From the NCBI RefSeq assembly GCF_003352835.1, contig NZ_QLVD01000026.1, forward strand, positions 1 through 64,000: DNA of 64,000 nucleotides, written 5' to 3'. The position numbers were made by a program, and so were the translations under genes. Numbering within the stretch: position 1 is the stretch's first letter; each line of letters starts with the position of its first letter. Below the pieces are notes generated by a model. That model was given only the letters and a program-made list of their open reading frames with translations, searched no databases and was not told the origin of the DNA. Source of the DNA: Ornithinimicrobium murale (GTDB taxonomy: Bacteria > Actinomycetota > Actinomycetes > Actinomycetales > Dermatophilaceae). Below are positions 33,172 to 42,623 of the stretch, in pieces.

Positions 33172-33207
33172 CGAGGCCCCCGAGTCCAACTGGACTCGGG
33201 GGCCTCG
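33172..33207. terminator. Bidirectional terminator between LCP and cold shock genes
   Basis: Perfect 16 to 17-base inverted repeat (arms 33172-33188 and 33191-33207) with a tiny loop, lying between two convergent genes. Very stable GC stem without a T-run on either side. Confidence 0.85.
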
Positions 33208-33245
33208 CTCAGGCTTGGGTGCTGCTGGTCAGCAGCCGGTCAGCC

Positions 33246-33449
33246 TCAGACCGCGCGGACGGACTCCGCCTGCGGCCCCTTGGGGCTCTGCGTGACCTCG
33301 AACTCGACCCGCTGGGCCTCCTCGAGGGACTTGTAGCCGGTGCTCTCGATGGCCGAGTAGTGGACGAACACGTCCGGGCCACCGCCATCCTGCGCGATGA
33401 AGCCGAAGCCCTTTTCCGCGTTGAACCACTTCACGGTTCCCTGTGCCAT
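33246..33449 (-). CDS. cspA: Cold shock protein
   Basis: 67 residues, a single cold shock domain. RNP1 is [12 protein letters not shown] and RNP2 is DVFVHYSAI, the RNA-binding strands, after the standard [17 protein letters not shown] start. It binds single-stranded nucleic acid and melts RNA structure. A long untranslated leader with a hairpin precedes it, as usual for this family. Confidence 0.95.
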   Translation of the reverse strand: MAQGTVKWFNAEKGFGFIAQDGGGPDVFVHYSAIESTGYKSLEEAQRVEFEVTQSPKGPQAESVRAV

Positions 33450-33478
33450 GGGACAATCTCTCTCTGCTGTGCGATCAA

Positions 33479-33497
33479 CCCCCGCACCTCGCGGGGG
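33479..33497 (-). promoter_or_regulatory. Leader hairpin of the cold shock gene
   Basis: Perfect seven-base arms CCCCCGC and GCGGGGG around a five-base loop, 30 bases upstream of the start codon. It may be a thermosensitive or stabilising leader structure of the mRNA; function is inferred from place. Confidence 0.45.
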
Positions 33498-33822
33498 CCG
33501 GCTCAGATGAAACCCCCCACTACCGGGACCATGCCCGACCTGCTGACCATCTGTCGTGCCCTGGGGCGTGACTCATGCTCGACCTGCGAGGAACTGCAAC
33601 TGCAACCACACAAACGGTAGCAGGATCCGCGACAAAAGTCCCCTTCCTGTCCACAGCCTCTCAGCGGCATCGGCGCAGGTGGGGGCGGTGCTGACCGCCG
33701 CCTGACGTGCTCCTGACCACCCGGCAACCCGACGGTCACCGGGCACTCATCTGACTGCGGTTCGCGACTGCACGTAGGGCAGTGGGACAATGGGAAGTGA
33801 GCCGGGTCTCGGCCGGGCTCAT
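33498..33822. other. Gap of 325 bases before tRNA-Ser
   Basis: No supported gene. It must contain the promoter of the cold shock gene (reading left) and of tRNA-Ser (reading right). A TTGCAGTTG-like stretch near 33,595 on the minus strand could be part of the cold shock promoter, but I do not assign it. Confidence 0.4.
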
Positions 33823-33905
33823 GGAGGGTTCGCATAGCGGCCGAGTGCAGGCGCCTTGAAAGCGCCCGACGGAAACGTCCGTGGGTTCAAATCCCACACC
33901 CTCCG
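33823..33905 (+). tRNA. tRNA-Ser (TGA)
   Basis: 83 bases with acceptor GGAGGGT/ACCCTCC, anticodon loop CTTGAAA giving TGA, a long variable arm (CGACGGAAACGTCCG) and T-arm GGGTTCAAATCCC. CCA is not encoded. Confidence 0.95.
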
Positions 33906-33984
33906 CTCGATGCGGGAAGACCTCAGGACAGGTCATCCGAGCGCCTCAAGGCCTCAGGCAGCGCTGCCGGCAGTGCCGCGGCAG

Positions 33985-34607
33985 TTATGCCACCACCAGG
34001 GCGATCAGGACGCAGACGAGGATGAAGGCCACGACGAGGCCCGCCCCCAAGAGCGCCCCCGCGGTGGGGTTGGCATGCGACCAGGCAGCATCCGCGGCCA
34101 CCGTGCCGTCGCCTCCGCCGGCACGAGCACCGGCACCTCGGTCACCTGCGGTGCCACCTGCTCCAGCACCTCCACATCAGCGAGCTCCCGCAGTGGCTGG
34201 AACGTCAACAGCGTCTCCCCCTCGTGGTCAAGGAGGAACGCGCGCGGTCCGCCGGCGCCGGGCACCGCATAGCGCCGGGTGACCACGGCCTCGGCGATCT
34301 GGTGTCGCGGAATCACCACGTCGCCGCGCAGCATCCGGGTCCGGATCACGTGGGTCTCCGTGACCCGGACCATCCCCCGCAGACGCACCAGGATGAGGAC
34401 CACCACGGCCAGCACCACCAGGTAGGTGAGCCCGACGCTCAGCAGGTTCTCCCGCAGGCCACCCTCGGAGTTGCGGGCAAACGCATACGGGATGAGGAGC
34501 AGACACCCCAGCACCGCGGCCGCCATCGACCACGTGTCGGTGCGGCCCAACCCGACGCGCACCTCGAAGAGCACCGTGCCGTGCTGCGTGGCCTCCCCCA
34601 CCGCCAT
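33985..34607 (-). pseudogene. PH-domain-like membrane protein gene with a frameshift
   Basis: ATG 34607 has AAGGAG six bases ahead. The first frame encodes two membrane helices (WSMAAAVLGCLLLIPYAF and LTYLVVLAVVVLILVRL) and a bacterial PH-like domain (GMVRVTETHVIRTRMLRGDV, then AFLLDHEGETLLTFQPL). Near 34,115 the frame must move by one base: the second frame then gives GDGTVAADAAWSHANPTAGA and a C-terminal membrane helix LLGAGLVVAFILVCVLIALV, ending at 33985. Without the shift the tail is a Ser/Arg low-complexity run. Restored length is about 207 residues. Decay or a sequencing indel are both possible. Confidence 0.65.
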
Positions 34608-34710
34608 GCCCAACTCCTTCCGGTCCGCACTCACAGAGATGTGACCTCAGGACGGCCTGTTATTCACCCGGGAGGTTACCCGATGGGCCGCACCTGGCTA
34701 GCCTGGCACC

Positions 34711-35916
34711 ATGACCGTGGCGAACCCCCTGGAGCAGCTCACCGAGACCGACCTGCGCGAGCAGCGCACCAGTGTGAAATGGCACGTCTTCCCGCAGGAC
34801 GTGCTGCCGCTGTGGGTGGCCGAGCAGGACTCAGTCCTCGCCGAGCCGGTCGTCCGCGCCGTGGTCGAGGCCATGCAGCGCGGGGACACCGGTTATGTGG
34901 CCACCGGCCAGGTGTATGCCGAGGCGCTGGCCTCCTTCGCCGTGGACCGATGGGGGTGGTCACCCCAGATCGAGCACTCCGCGATCGTGCCCGATGTCAT
35001 GATCGGGGTCACCGAGATGCTGCGCCTCGTCACCGAACCGGGCGACAACGTGGTCGTCAACTGCCCGGTCTACCCACCGTTCTATGCGTTTGTGCGCAGC
35101 ATGGACCGCCGCATCGTGGAGTCGCCGCTGACCGCGGAGCACCGGATCGACCTGGACAACCTGGACCGCGCCTTCGGTGCGGCGACCGCGGACGGCAAGC
35201 GAGCGGCATACCTGCTGTGCAGTCCCCACAACCCGACCGGGACCCTGCACACCGCCGCCGAGCTCGAGGCGGTGGCCGAGCTCGCGGCCCGGCACAACGT
35301 GCGGGTGGTCGCCGACGAGATCCACGCGCCGCTGGTCTATCGCGGACACACCTTCGTCCCCTATCTGAGCGTCGCCGGAGGCGAGCGCGGACTGTCCCTG
35401 ATGTCGGCGTCCAAGGGCTGGAACCTGGCCGGCCTCAAGAGCGCCCTCGCGCTCGCCGGGCCGGAGGCGGCTGACGACCTGGCCCGGTTGCCCGAGGAGG
35501 TGGGGCACGGAGCGAGCCACGTCGCGGTGCAGGCCCACGTCGCGGCCTACCGCGATGGCGGGATGTGGCTGGATGCCCTGCTGGAGGGGCTCGACGCCAA
35601 CCGGCACCTGGTGGCCGAGCTGGTGGCGCACCACCTGCCGGGCGTGGGCTACCGGATGCCGGAGGCGACCTTTCTGGCGTGGCTGGACTGTCGCGCGCTG
35701 GGGATCGCGGACCCGCCGGCTGAGCCCGGGCTGGTGACGATGAGCGTCGGACCGGCCGACTTCTTCGCCCGCGAGGCCAAGGTCGGTCTGAGCGCGGGCA
35801 CCGCCTTCGGCACCGGCGGCAAGGGACACGTGCGGCTCAACATGGCGACGTCGCAGGCGATCCTCACCGAGGCCCTGGAGCGGATGGGTCGTGCCGCCTC
35901 CCCCGCGTTCTCGTAA
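34711..35916 (+). CDS. patB: MalY/PatB-type pyridoxal phosphate C-S lyase or aminotransferase
   Basis: 401 residues of the class I/II aminotransferase fold, MalY/PatB branch. The N-terminus KWHVFPQDVLPLWVAEQD is the typical start of that branch, LCSPHNPTGTLHTAAELEAV is the Asn-Pro binding loop, DEIHAPLVY binds the cofactor, and LMSASKGWNLAGLKSALAL holds the Schiff-base Lys. Members cleave cystathionine or Cys conjugates to thiol, pyruvate and ammonia. The cysE-cysK pair lies 600 bases downstream, which fits sulfur amino acid metabolism. Confidence 0.88.
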   Translation: MTVANPLEQLTETDLREQRTSVKWHVFPQDVLPLWVAEQDSVLAEPVVRAVVEAMQRGDTGYVATGQVYAEALASFAVDRWGWSPQIEHSAIVPDVMIGVTEMLRLVTEPGDNVVVNCPVYPPFYAFVRSMDRRIVESPLTAEHRIDLDNLDRAFGAATADGKRAAYLLCSPHNPTGTLHTAAELEAVAELAARHNVRVVADEIHAPLVYRGHTFVPYLSVAGGERGLSLMSASKGWNLAGLKSALALAGPEAADDLARLPEEVGHGASHVAVQAHVAAYRDGGMWLDALLEGLDANRHLVAELVAHHLPGVGYRMPEATFLAWLDCRALGIADPPAEPGLVTMSVGPADFFAREAKVGLSAGTAFGTGGKGHVRLNMATSQAILTEALERMGRAASPAFS

Positions 35917-36056
35917 CGGCACCGCCGCCCGCTCCGTGATCGAGGTCCGTGCACCTCTGCCTCCTCGGGCGGCCCCGCTGACTTCAGATGGTGCGCCGCA
36001 GCCGATCTCGCTAGTGTCGAGGACGACGACATGACGTATCTGGAAGGGAGCACCTC

Positions 36057-36404
36057 ATGCGGAAGTTGCTGTTCATCATCGGCGCCTGCGTCGGCTACAT
36101 CCTGGGCGCGAAGGCGGGCCGCGAGCGCTATGACCAGATCAGCCAGCAGGCCAGCAAGGTCTGGGGCAACCCGAAGGTCCAGTCGACGGTCGAGGACGTG
36201 AAGGCCCAGGCGCCGAAGGCCGCCACCGCGATGGCCGGGTCCGCCAAGGAGATCGCCGGGCAGGCCAAGGCCAAGGTCACCGGCCACGAGACGACCGACC
36301 TGTCGGGCAACTATGAGAACGAGACGGGGAGCTGGGACGCCCAGACCGGCACGGCCTCGATCGACGACTCCTCGTTCGGCCCAGGGAGCGACAAGCTCCC
36401 CTAA
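36057..36404 (+). CDS. YtxH-like small membrane protein
   Basis: 115 residues. The N-terminal hydrophobic segment (KLLFIIGACVGYILGAKAGR) followed by ERYDQISQQASKVW is the typical start of actinobacterial YtxH-like proteins. An amphipathic Ala/Lys helix region and an acidic Gly/Ser/Asp tail follow. Probably a membrane-attached stress protein; the exact role is unknown. It ends directly at a strong palindrome. Confidence 0.75.
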   Translation: MRKLLFIIGACVGYILGAKAGRERYDQISQQASKVWGNPKVQSTVEDVKAQAPKAATAMAGSAKEIAGQAKAKVTGHETTDLSGNYENETGSWDAQTGTASIDDSSFGPGSDKLP

Positions 36405-36508
36405 TTTTGGGGAGGTTTGGCACGCTCCCAGCCCATTTTTGGGGAGGTTCGGACCGGTCCGAACCTCCCCAAAAATCTGCTATCCCCGGTCCGAACCTCC
36501 CCAAAAAT
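36402..36508. terminator. 21-bp palindromic terminator with extra copies
   Basis: Two perfect 21-base arms (36435-36455 and 36456-36476) meet head to head, each ending outward in a run of five T or A plus, so it can end transcription on both strands. A third identical copy sits at 36488-36508 on the minus orientation, and a diverged copy at about 36402-36420 on the plus. It lies between the convergent YtxH-like and cysE genes. Confidence 0.85.
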
Positions 36509-36511
36509 GAG

Positions 36512-37144
36512 CTAGATCCACAGCGCCGGGTCGGCGAACATCACGTCCTGGTCGCGCTCGGCCCTCGGCACGCGGTTGGTCGCCGGGACCCCGACTGCCG
36601 TTGCGCCGGACGGCACGTCCTTGACGACGACCGCGTTGGCACCGACCTGGGCCCCAGAGCCGATCACGACCGGCCCGAGCAGCCTGGCACCGGCACCGAG
36701 CACGGCGCCGGACTCGACCGTCGGGTGACGCTTGATCCTGGCGTTGGCCCGGCCACCCAGCGTGACGGCGTGATACATCATCACGTCGTCCCCGACCTCG
36801 GAGGTCTCGCCGATCACCACACCCATGCCGTGGTCGATGAACAGGCGCCGCCCGATCTGGGCGCCTGGGTGGATCTCGATCCCGGTCACGGCGCGCGAGG
36901 CCTGTGACAGCAGGCGGGCGGGCAGGCGGGCGCCGCGGTTCCACAGCGCGTGCGAGACCCGGTGCGCCCAGACGGCGTGCAGCCCGGGAGAGGAAAGGGC
37001 CATCTCGACCCGGCTGTCCGTTGCCGGGTCCCGGTCGATGGCCGCGTCGAGGTCCTCCCGGACCCCACGGGCGAAGGCGCCGACGTCCTGACTCACCCGG
37101 GTCCACACGGTGCTGGCGCGGCCCCGCAGAACACCGGGCGTCAT
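36512..37144 (-). CDS. cysE: Serine O-acetyltransferase
   Basis: 210 residues of the short (EpsC-like) form. It transfers acetyl from acetyl-CoA to L-serine, the first step of cysteine synthesis. The left-handed beta-helix hexapeptide region includes [20 protein letters not shown] with the catalytic His, [20 protein letters not shown], and [20 protein letters not shown]. The ATG overlaps the cysK stop as TGATG, so it is translated with the next enzyme of the pathway. The C-terminal tail DPALWI ends in Ile, as needed to bind cysteine synthase. Confidence 0.95.
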   Translation of the reverse strand: MTPGVLRGRASTVWTRVSQDVGAFARGVREDLDAAIDRDPATDSRVEMALSSPGLHAVWAHRVSHALWNRGARLPARLLSQASRAVTGIEIHPGAQIGRRLFIDHGMGVVIGETSEVGDDVMMYHAVTLGGRANARIKRHPTVESGAVLGAGARLLGPVVIGSGAQVGANAVVVKDVPSGATAVGVPATNRVPRAERDQDVMFADPALWI

Positions 37145-38073
37145 CAGTCGGTCAGCCCCTCGAAGAGCACCGTGGACAGGTAGCGCTCACCGAAGTCCGG
37201 GACGATCGCCACGATGGTCTTGCCCGCGTTCTCGGCGCGCTGGGCCAGTTCGAGGGCGGCCCACACGGCGGCACCGGCCGAGATGCCGGCGAGGATGCCC
37301 TCCTGGGTCGCCAGCTCTCGGGAGACCCGCACGGAGTCATCGAGCGAGGCGTCAATGACCTCGTCATACAGCTCGGTGTCCAGGATCTCTGGGACGAAGT
37401 TGGCGCCCAGACCCTGGATCTTGTGCGGGCCGGGCTGGCCGCCGTTGAGGATCGGGCTGTCCACCGGCTCGACCGCGACGATGCGCACGTCGGGCTTCTG
37501 CTCGCGCAGGTAGCGGCCCGCACCGGTGATGGTGCCGCCAGTGCCGATACCGGAGACGAAGATGTCGATGTCGCCCTCGGTGTCGGCCCAGATCTCCGGG
37601 CCCGTGGTCGCCTGGTGGATGGCCACGTTGGCCTGGTTGGCGAACTGGCGGGCACGGACCCCACCGCGCTCCTCGGCGATCTCCTCGGCCCGGGCGACGG
37701 CGCCCTTCATGCCGTCGGCGCCCGGCGTCAGCACCAGCTCGGCACCGTAGGCACGCAGCAGGGCACGACGCTCCTTGCTCATCGTGTCGGGCATCGCGAG
37801 GACGACCTGGTAGCCGCGCGCGGCCCCCACCATGGCCAGGGCGATGCCGGTGTTCCCCGAGGTGCCCTCAACGATCGTGCCGCCGGGCTGCAGCTCGCCC
37901 GCCTCGACCGCGGCGTCGATGATCGCGGCACCGATGCGGTCCTTGACAGAGTTGGCCGGGTTGCCCGACTCGAGCTTGACGAGCACGGTGGCACCCAGCC
38001 CCTCGGTGAGCCGGTTCAGGCGCACCAGCGGGGTGTTGCCAATGGCCTCGGTGATGTCGTTCTTGACGGACAC
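37144..38073 (-). CDS. cysK: Cysteine synthase A
   Basis: 309 residues. It makes L-cysteine from O-acetylserine and sulfide. The PLP Lys lies in [20 protein letters not shown], the substrate loop is [18 protein letters not shown], and the phosphate-binding loop is [16 protein letters not shown]. First gene of the cysK-cysE operon, with a leader of about 170 bases shared with the divergent Fe-S protein gene. Confidence 0.96.
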   Translation of the reverse strand: MSVKNDITEAIGNTPLVRLNRLTEGLGATVLVKLESGNPANSVKDRIGAAIIDAAVEAGELQPGGTIVEGTSGNTGIALAMVGAARGYQVVLAMPDTMSKERRALLRAYGAELVLTPGADGMKGAVARAEEIAEERGGVRARQFANQANVAIHQATTGPEIWADTEGDIDIFVSGIGTGGTITGAGRYLREQKPDVRIVAVEPVDSPILNGGQPGPHKIQGLGANFVPEILDTELYDEVIDASLDDSVRVSRELATQEGILAGISAGAAVWAALELAQRAENAGKTIVAIVPDFGERYLSTVLFEGLTD

Positions 38074-38194
38074 GGGGTCGCCTTTCGCTTGGGTATGCCG
38101 GGGTTCCGCCCCGGGACAGGGCCTTCACAGGTTATAAGTGTGCATAGGCCACGTTATTCCCTCAGTTCCACATCTGAACCAGCGCCCCAGCAGT

Positions 38195-38210
38195 GTGAGG
38201 CACACCTCAC
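38195..38210. promoter_or_regulatory. AGG-N4-CCT palindrome, possible IdeR/DtxR-type box
   Basis: Perfect palindrome GTGAGG-CACA-CCTCAC between the divergent cysK and Fe-S protein genes, 37 bases upstream of the latter's start. The AGG-N4-CCT core is that of DtxR/IdeR iron boxes, although the flanks are GC rather than TTA/TAA. Regulator identity is a guess. Confidence 0.4.
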
Positions 38211-38234
38211 CACCCGTTGGATCGAGCGGGCCTC

Positions 38235-38240
38235 TAGAAT
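38235..38240 (+). promoter_or_regulatory. -10 box of a leaderless promoter
   Basis: TAGAAT ends six bases before the ATG at 38247 and no Shine-Dalgarno is present, which is the spacing of leaderless actinobacterial mRNAs. No good -35 match is seen at 17 bases; the palindrome overlaps that zone. Confidence 0.55.
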
Positions 38241-38246
38241 CCACCC

Positions 38247-40577
38247 ATGTCACCGGTGCAGATCCTCGCCATCGTCGTCGGACTGGGCGTCACGCTCGTT
38301 GCGGTCGCCCTGTTCGTGCGCACCATCGCCGGCTTCGTCGCCAAGTTCCGGGTCGGTCAGCCGGCGACCGGACGGACCGACGACCCGCTGGCGCGCACCG
38401 TGACGCTCCTGCGGGAGTTCCTCGGCCACACCCGGATGGCCCGCAAGCCGCTGGTCGCCGCAGCGCACTGGTTCGTGATGCTGGGCTTCCTGCTGCTCAC
38501 CACGACCCTGGCCACCGCCTACGGGCAGCTGTTCAACCCCGAGTTCGCGCTGCCCCTCATCGGGCACTTCCCGCCCTACATCTGGCTGGCCGAGCTGTTC
38601 GGCTGGGGCACCCTGTTCGGCATCGTGGCACTGATCATCATCCGCCAGCGCAAGCACCCGAGGAGCCTGGAGCGCAGGAGCCGGTTCTGGGGGTCGACCT
38701 TCTGGCAGGCGTATGTCGTGGAGTTCGTCATCCTGGGCGTCGGCCTGTGCATCGTGCTGCTCCGCGGTCTGGAGTTCGCGCTCGGCCGGGCCACCGGGGC
38801 CGAGTGGGCGGACTTCGTCCACTTCCCGACCACCGGCTGGATCGGGAGCTTCTTCGACGGTATGTCGACAGGCACCTTGGAGACGACCATCATCCTGGTG
38901 GCGACGGTCAAGATCCTGATCTCCATGGGGTGGATGGTCACCATCGCGGTGACGCCCACCATGGGGGTGGCCTGGCACCGCTTCCTGGCGTTCCCGAACA
39001 TCTGGTTCAAGCGCCACGCCGAGGGCCGCACCTCACTGGCCGAGCTGCAGCCGATCCGGGTCGACGGCGAGGTGCTGGACTTCGAGAACATCGAGGAGCT
39101 CGACGAGGACGCTGCGCTCGGCGTCGGCAAGGTCGAGGACTTCACCTGGAAGGGCCTGCTCGACTTCTCGACCTGCACCGAGTGCGGTCGCTGCCAGGAA
39201 CAGTGCCCGGCATGGAACACCGAGAAGCCGCTCTCGCCCAAGATGCTGATCATGAACCTGCGGAACCACCACCACGCGAAGGCACCGTGGTTGCTGGCCT
39301 CTGAGGAGGCCCGCGAGGCAGCAGGCGAGGGGTCCGCAGCGGGTGACGGCTCCGCGGCCGCCCGGCACAACATCCCCCTGTCAGCGGTGCTGGAGGCCCA
39401 GCGTGAGCTGGTCGGCGCCACCGAAGGAGATCCCACCATCCCCTCTGGTGGCGCGGTCATCGACCCCGACGTGATCTGGTCGTGCACCACCTGTGGTGCC
39501 TGCGTGGAGCAGTGCCCCGTCGACATCGAGCACGTCGACACGATCGTGGACCTGCGCCGCTACCAGACGCTGATCGAGTCGGCCTTCCCCAGCGAGCTGG
39601 GCGGGTTGTTCAAGAACCTGGAGAACAAGCAGAACCCCTGGGGCATGTCGGCCCGCGCGCGGATGGACTGGGCCAAGGACCTGCCGTTCGAGGTCAAGAT
39701 GGCCGGCGCCGATGTCGAGGACCTCGACGAGGTCGACTACCTGTTCTGGGTCGGTTGCGCCGGCGCCTACGAGGACCGCGCCAAGAAGACCACCCGCGCC
39801 GTGGCCGAGCTGCTCAACACCGCCGGCGTCAGCTTCGCCGTGCTGGGTGACGGCGAGACCTGCACCGGCGACCCGGCCCGTCGGGCCGGCAACGAGTTCC
39901 TCTTCCAGATGCTCGCGCAGCAGAACGTCGAGGTGCTCAACGAGGTCAACGCCACCAAGATCGTGGTCACCTGCGCCCACTGCTTCAACACCATCAAGAA
40001 CGAGTACCCGCAGCTCGGCGGCAAGTACGAGGTCGTCCACCACACGCAGCTGCTCAACCGGCTGGTGCGCGAGAAGAAGCTGACCCCGGTCGCCAAGCCC
40101 GATCAGGCCGACACGTCCGGTGTGGCCTCGACCGCGGAGAGCGTGACCTACCACGACCCGTGCTACCTGGGCCGTCACAACGGTGTCTACTCCCCGCCGC
40201 GCGAGCTGCTCGGTGCACTGCCGGGCGTCGAGATGCGCGAGATGCCACGCTCCGGTGAGAAGTCCTTCTGCTGCGGCGCCGGTGGTGCCCGCATGTGGAT
40301 GGAGGAGAAGCTCGGGTCGCGCATCAACGTCAACCGGACCGAGGAGGCTCTCGCCACCGGCGCCGACCGGATCGCGATCGGCTGCCCCTTCTGCCGCGTG
40401 ATGCTCTCCGACGGCCTGACCCAGAAGCAGTCCGAGGGTGCCCGCGAGGAGGTCGAGGTCGTTGACGTCGCGCAGATGCTGCTGGCTGCGGTCCGACGCG
40501 GGCAGGAGGGTGACACGGCCGACAGCGACGTGGCACCTGAGCCCACACCGGACCCGGAGCCCGCCCCGACCTCCTGA
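38247..40577 (+). CDS. Membrane heterodisulfide-reductase-like Fe-S oxidoreductase
   Basis: 776 residues. About five membrane helices in the first 250 residues resemble the NarI-type cytochrome b subunit (ILAIVVGLGVTLVAVALFVR, WFVMLGFLLLTTTLATAYG). Two 4Fe-4S motifs follow: CTECGRCQEQCPAWNTEKPL near 310 and CTTCGACVEQCPVDIEHVD near 413. The C-terminal half has two CCG domains (WVGCAGAYEDRAKKTTRAV with VTCAHCFNTIKNEYPQ; DPCYLGRHNG with SFCCGAGGARMWMEE), as in HdrD and GlpC. The family moves electrons between membrane quinones and a soluble partner. It is a frequent stand-alone gene in actinobacteria with an undefined partner. Confidence 0.9.
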   Translation: MSPVQILAIVVGLGVTLVAVALFVRTIAGFVAKFRVGQPATGRTDDPLARTVTLLREFLGHTRMARKPLVAAAHWFVMLGFLLLTTTLATAYGQLFNPEFALPLIGHFPPYIWLAELFGWGTLFGIVALIIIRQRKHPRSLERRSRFWGSTFWQAYVVEFVILGVGLCIVLLRGLEFALGRATGAEWADFVHFPTTGWIGSFFDGMSTGTLETTIILVATVKILISMGWMVTIAVTPTMGVAWHRFLAFPNIWFKRHAEGRTSLAELQPIRVDGEVLDFENIEELDEDAALGVGKVEDFTWKGLLDFSTCTECGRCQEQCPAWNTEKPLSPKMLIMNLRNHHHAKAPWLLASEEAREAAGEGSAAGDGSAAARHNIPLSAVLEAQRELVGATEGDPTIPSGGAVIDPDVIWSCTTCGACVEQCPVDIEHVDTIVDLRRYQTLIESAFPSELGGLFKNLENKQNPWGMSARARMDWAKDLPFEVKMAGADVEDLDEVDYLFWVGCAGAYEDRAKKTTRAVAELLNTAGVSFAVLGDGETCTGDPARRAGNEFLFQMLAQQNVEVLNEVNATKIVVTCAHCFNTIKNEYPQLGGKYEVVHHTQLLNRLVREKKLTPVAKPDQADTSGVASTAESVTYHDPCYLGRHNGVYSPPRELLGALPGVEMREMPRSGEKSFCCGAGGARMWMEEKLGSRINVNRTEEALATGADRIAIGCPFCRVMLSDGLTQKQSEGAREEVEVVDVAQMLLAAVRRGQEGDTADSDVAPEPTPDPEPAPTS

Positions 40578-40729
40578 GCTGACGGGGCCAGGCGCCACCG
40601 GTAGCGGCACCGGCCATCGCTTCGGCGGACTGGTCGCAACGGGCGGGCCTGGATGAGACGATCCTTCGCCCAAAGCGTGACAGGCCGATCCGGGGCTGTG
40701 CCCGTTCCGACAGAGAGGAGGATCAGACG

Positions 40730-41431
40730 ATGCGACTGCTCCCGCAGCACCCCGCCGCGCTGGCTGGCGCCGCGCTACTGGCAATGGCTCTAGCCGGCTG
40801 CGGAGGCGGCCCCTCCGCAGAGGAGGTCCAGCGCGAGCACCGGGACGAGGCAACAGCAGCCCAGCAGGGAATCGAGGCGGCCCTGGCGCCACTGGAGCAG
40901 ACGGGCGAGGCCCTGGCGACCGCGACCCGCGACTCGTGTGAGACCGGTCAGCACAACTACAAGGTCGACGACCCCTACGACGTGCGCTGCACGCTGGAGG
41001 TCCACCAGGCCTACCGCGTGACCGGCGCGGACTTCCGGGCCGCAGCGGACAGCGTCACCGCCGCCTTCCCCGAGTGCGCAGACTCCGAGGCCGAGGAGAC
41101 CCTGTCGGAGTACTGGGACGAGCTCAAGGGCACCCGGACCCACAACTTCGAAGGGCCCTACATCCCGGACTACCTGCCCTCCTACCGGCTGGACTGCGAA
41201 GACGCACCGGTGCGCATCACCGTGACCGGCTGGGCCACGCTGCCGTCAGACAGCGACACGTTCGAGCGGCACGAGCACGCGATGGGTATGCCGTGTGCCT
41301 CCTCCACCGAAGACCGGCCCTGTCAGTGGGACGGCACCTCTGCGCGCACGATCTTCGGCTTCGACGCGGCCGGGCAGGACGGGTGGATCGTGTTCGTCGA
41401 GGGCACGCAGGCGTACGCCGAGATCGGCTAG
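40730..41431 (+). CDS. Putative lipoprotein
   Basis: 233 residues with a strong ribosome site (GAGGAGGA). The signal peptide ends at ALLAMALAGCGGG, a clear lipobox with Cys at about 24. The mature part has several Cys residues (DSCETG, VRCTLE, FPECAD, RLDCED, GMPCAS, RPCQWD), likely three disulfides, in a domain with no recognised family. Followed by a convergent ABC transporter operon. Confidence 0.75.
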   Translation: MRLLPQHPAALAGAALLAMALAGCGGGPSAEEVQREHRDEATAAQQGIEAALAPLEQTGEALATATRDSCETGQHNYKVDDPYDVRCTLEVHQAYRVTGADFRAAADSVTAAFPECADSEAEETLSEYWDELKGTRTHNFEGPYIPDYLPSYRLDCEDAPVRITVTGWATLPSDSDTFERHEHAMGMPCASSTEDRPCQWDGTSARTIFGFDAAGQDGWIVFVEGTQAYAEIG

Positions 41432-41515
41432 TTTCTGGGTGCGCTGGCAGGCAACGGGCACCGCAACCGTCGCGTCCGCACGACCTCCAGCAAGGACGTG
41501 TGGCTGAACCTCCCG

Positions 41516-42436
41516 TCAGAGCGCGTCGACGAACTCCCGAGCGACGTCTGCCGGGTCGCTGTCCTGCACCTGCACCATCATCTCGGTGAGGTTCTCGGTG
41601 GTCAGCCCGGCCGAGACGGTGTTGAGCGCCTCCTCGACCTCAGGTGTCACCGCATCGGTCGCGATCAGCGGCACGACATTCTGGGCCGCGAAGAGGCTCT
41701 CCGGGTCCTCCAGCGCGACAAAGTCGTTCTCCACGATCGCCGGGTCGGTGCTGAAGATGTTGCCGGCGTCGATCTGACCGTTGAGCAGTGCCTGGACGGT
41801 CAGCGTGGAGCCCGCATCGAGCGGCTTGAACTCGGAGAACTCCAGCCCGTAGACCTCCTGCAAGCCCGGCACACCGGTGAACCGGTCGCGCCATTCCGGC
41901 GGACCCCCGAGAACCATGTTGGGCGCGTGCGGTGCCAGGTCCGCGATCGAGGCCAGATCGAACTCCTCGGCGGTCTCGGCCGTGACGACCACCGAGTCCT
42001 TGTCCTCTGCCTCGGCCATCTCCAGCACGGTCAGGTTGTCCGGCAGCGCCTCCTGCAGCTCGGCATACACCGCGTCGGACTCGGTCGCCTCCGCCGCTTC
42101 GTTCAGATAGAGCGTGAGGTTGCCGGTGTACTCCGGGATGAGGTCGATCGAGCCGTCCTCCAGGCCAGCCATGTAGGCCTCCCGGTTGCCGATATTGAGG
42201 TTGGTGCTGACCTCAACTCCCGCATCTCCCAGGGCTGCGGCGTAGATCTCGGCGAGCAGCACGTTCTCGGGGAAGTTCGCGGAACCGATGACCAGGCTCT
42301 GGCCGCCGTCCCCGGTCGAGTCACCCTCCTGCGAGCCCTCGTCCTCGGCCAGCGGATCGCCACCTCCCCCGCACGCCGACAGGGTCAGGGCCGCGGCGAG
42401 CGCGACGAGAGCGGTGGTGCGGTGGCGACGAATCAT
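41516..42436 (-). CDS. Glycine betaine/choline-type substrate-binding lipoprotein
   Basis: 306 residues from ATG 42436. Lipobox LTLSACGGGG with Cys at about 21. OsmF/OpuCC/ProX-type binding domain: LVIGSANFPENVLLAEIYAA, GSIDLIPEYTGNLTLYL, and LTVQALLNGQIDAGNIFSTD followed by VALEDPESLFAAQNVVPLIA. It delivers a quaternary ammonium solute to the two permeases encoded upstream. Separated from the permease gene by about 190 bases, so it may have its own promoter or be read through. Confidence 0.88.
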   Translation of the reverse strand: MIRRHRTTALVALAAALTLSACGGGGDPLAEDEGSQEGDSTGDGGQSLVIGSANFPENVLLAEIYAAALGDAGVEVSTNLNIGNREAYMAGLEDGSIDLIPEYTGNLTLYLNEAAEATESDAVYAELQEALPDNLTVLEMAEAEDKDSVVVTAETAEEFDLASIADLAPHAPNMVLGGPPEWRDRFTGVPGLQEVYGLEFSEFKPLDAGSTLTVQALLNGQIDAGNIFSTDPAIVENDFVALEDPESLFAAQNVVPLIATDAVTPEVEEALNTVSAGLTTENLTEMMVQVQDSDPADVAREFVDAL

Positions 42437-42623
42437 CAGCGGGACCTTCCGTTGTCCGGGCACTGGCAGGACCACCTTAAGCACGAACCACCGACATGGC
42501 GTGGGAACCGCCCCTGCTCGAGCTGCCGGGGTGCCCGACGGGCAGTGTGCCGAGCAGTTGGTGGCCGCAGGGCAGGAGACGCAGGCCGGCGCGGCTCATG
42601 CTGCCGGTGGTCCCCGCCGGGTT

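Noticed and set aside
33503..33835. 110-residue minus-strand frame ahead of tRNA-Ser
   Set aside because: Covers the cold shock leader and tRNA region, is Cys/Pro/Arg-rich and has no family or ribosome site.
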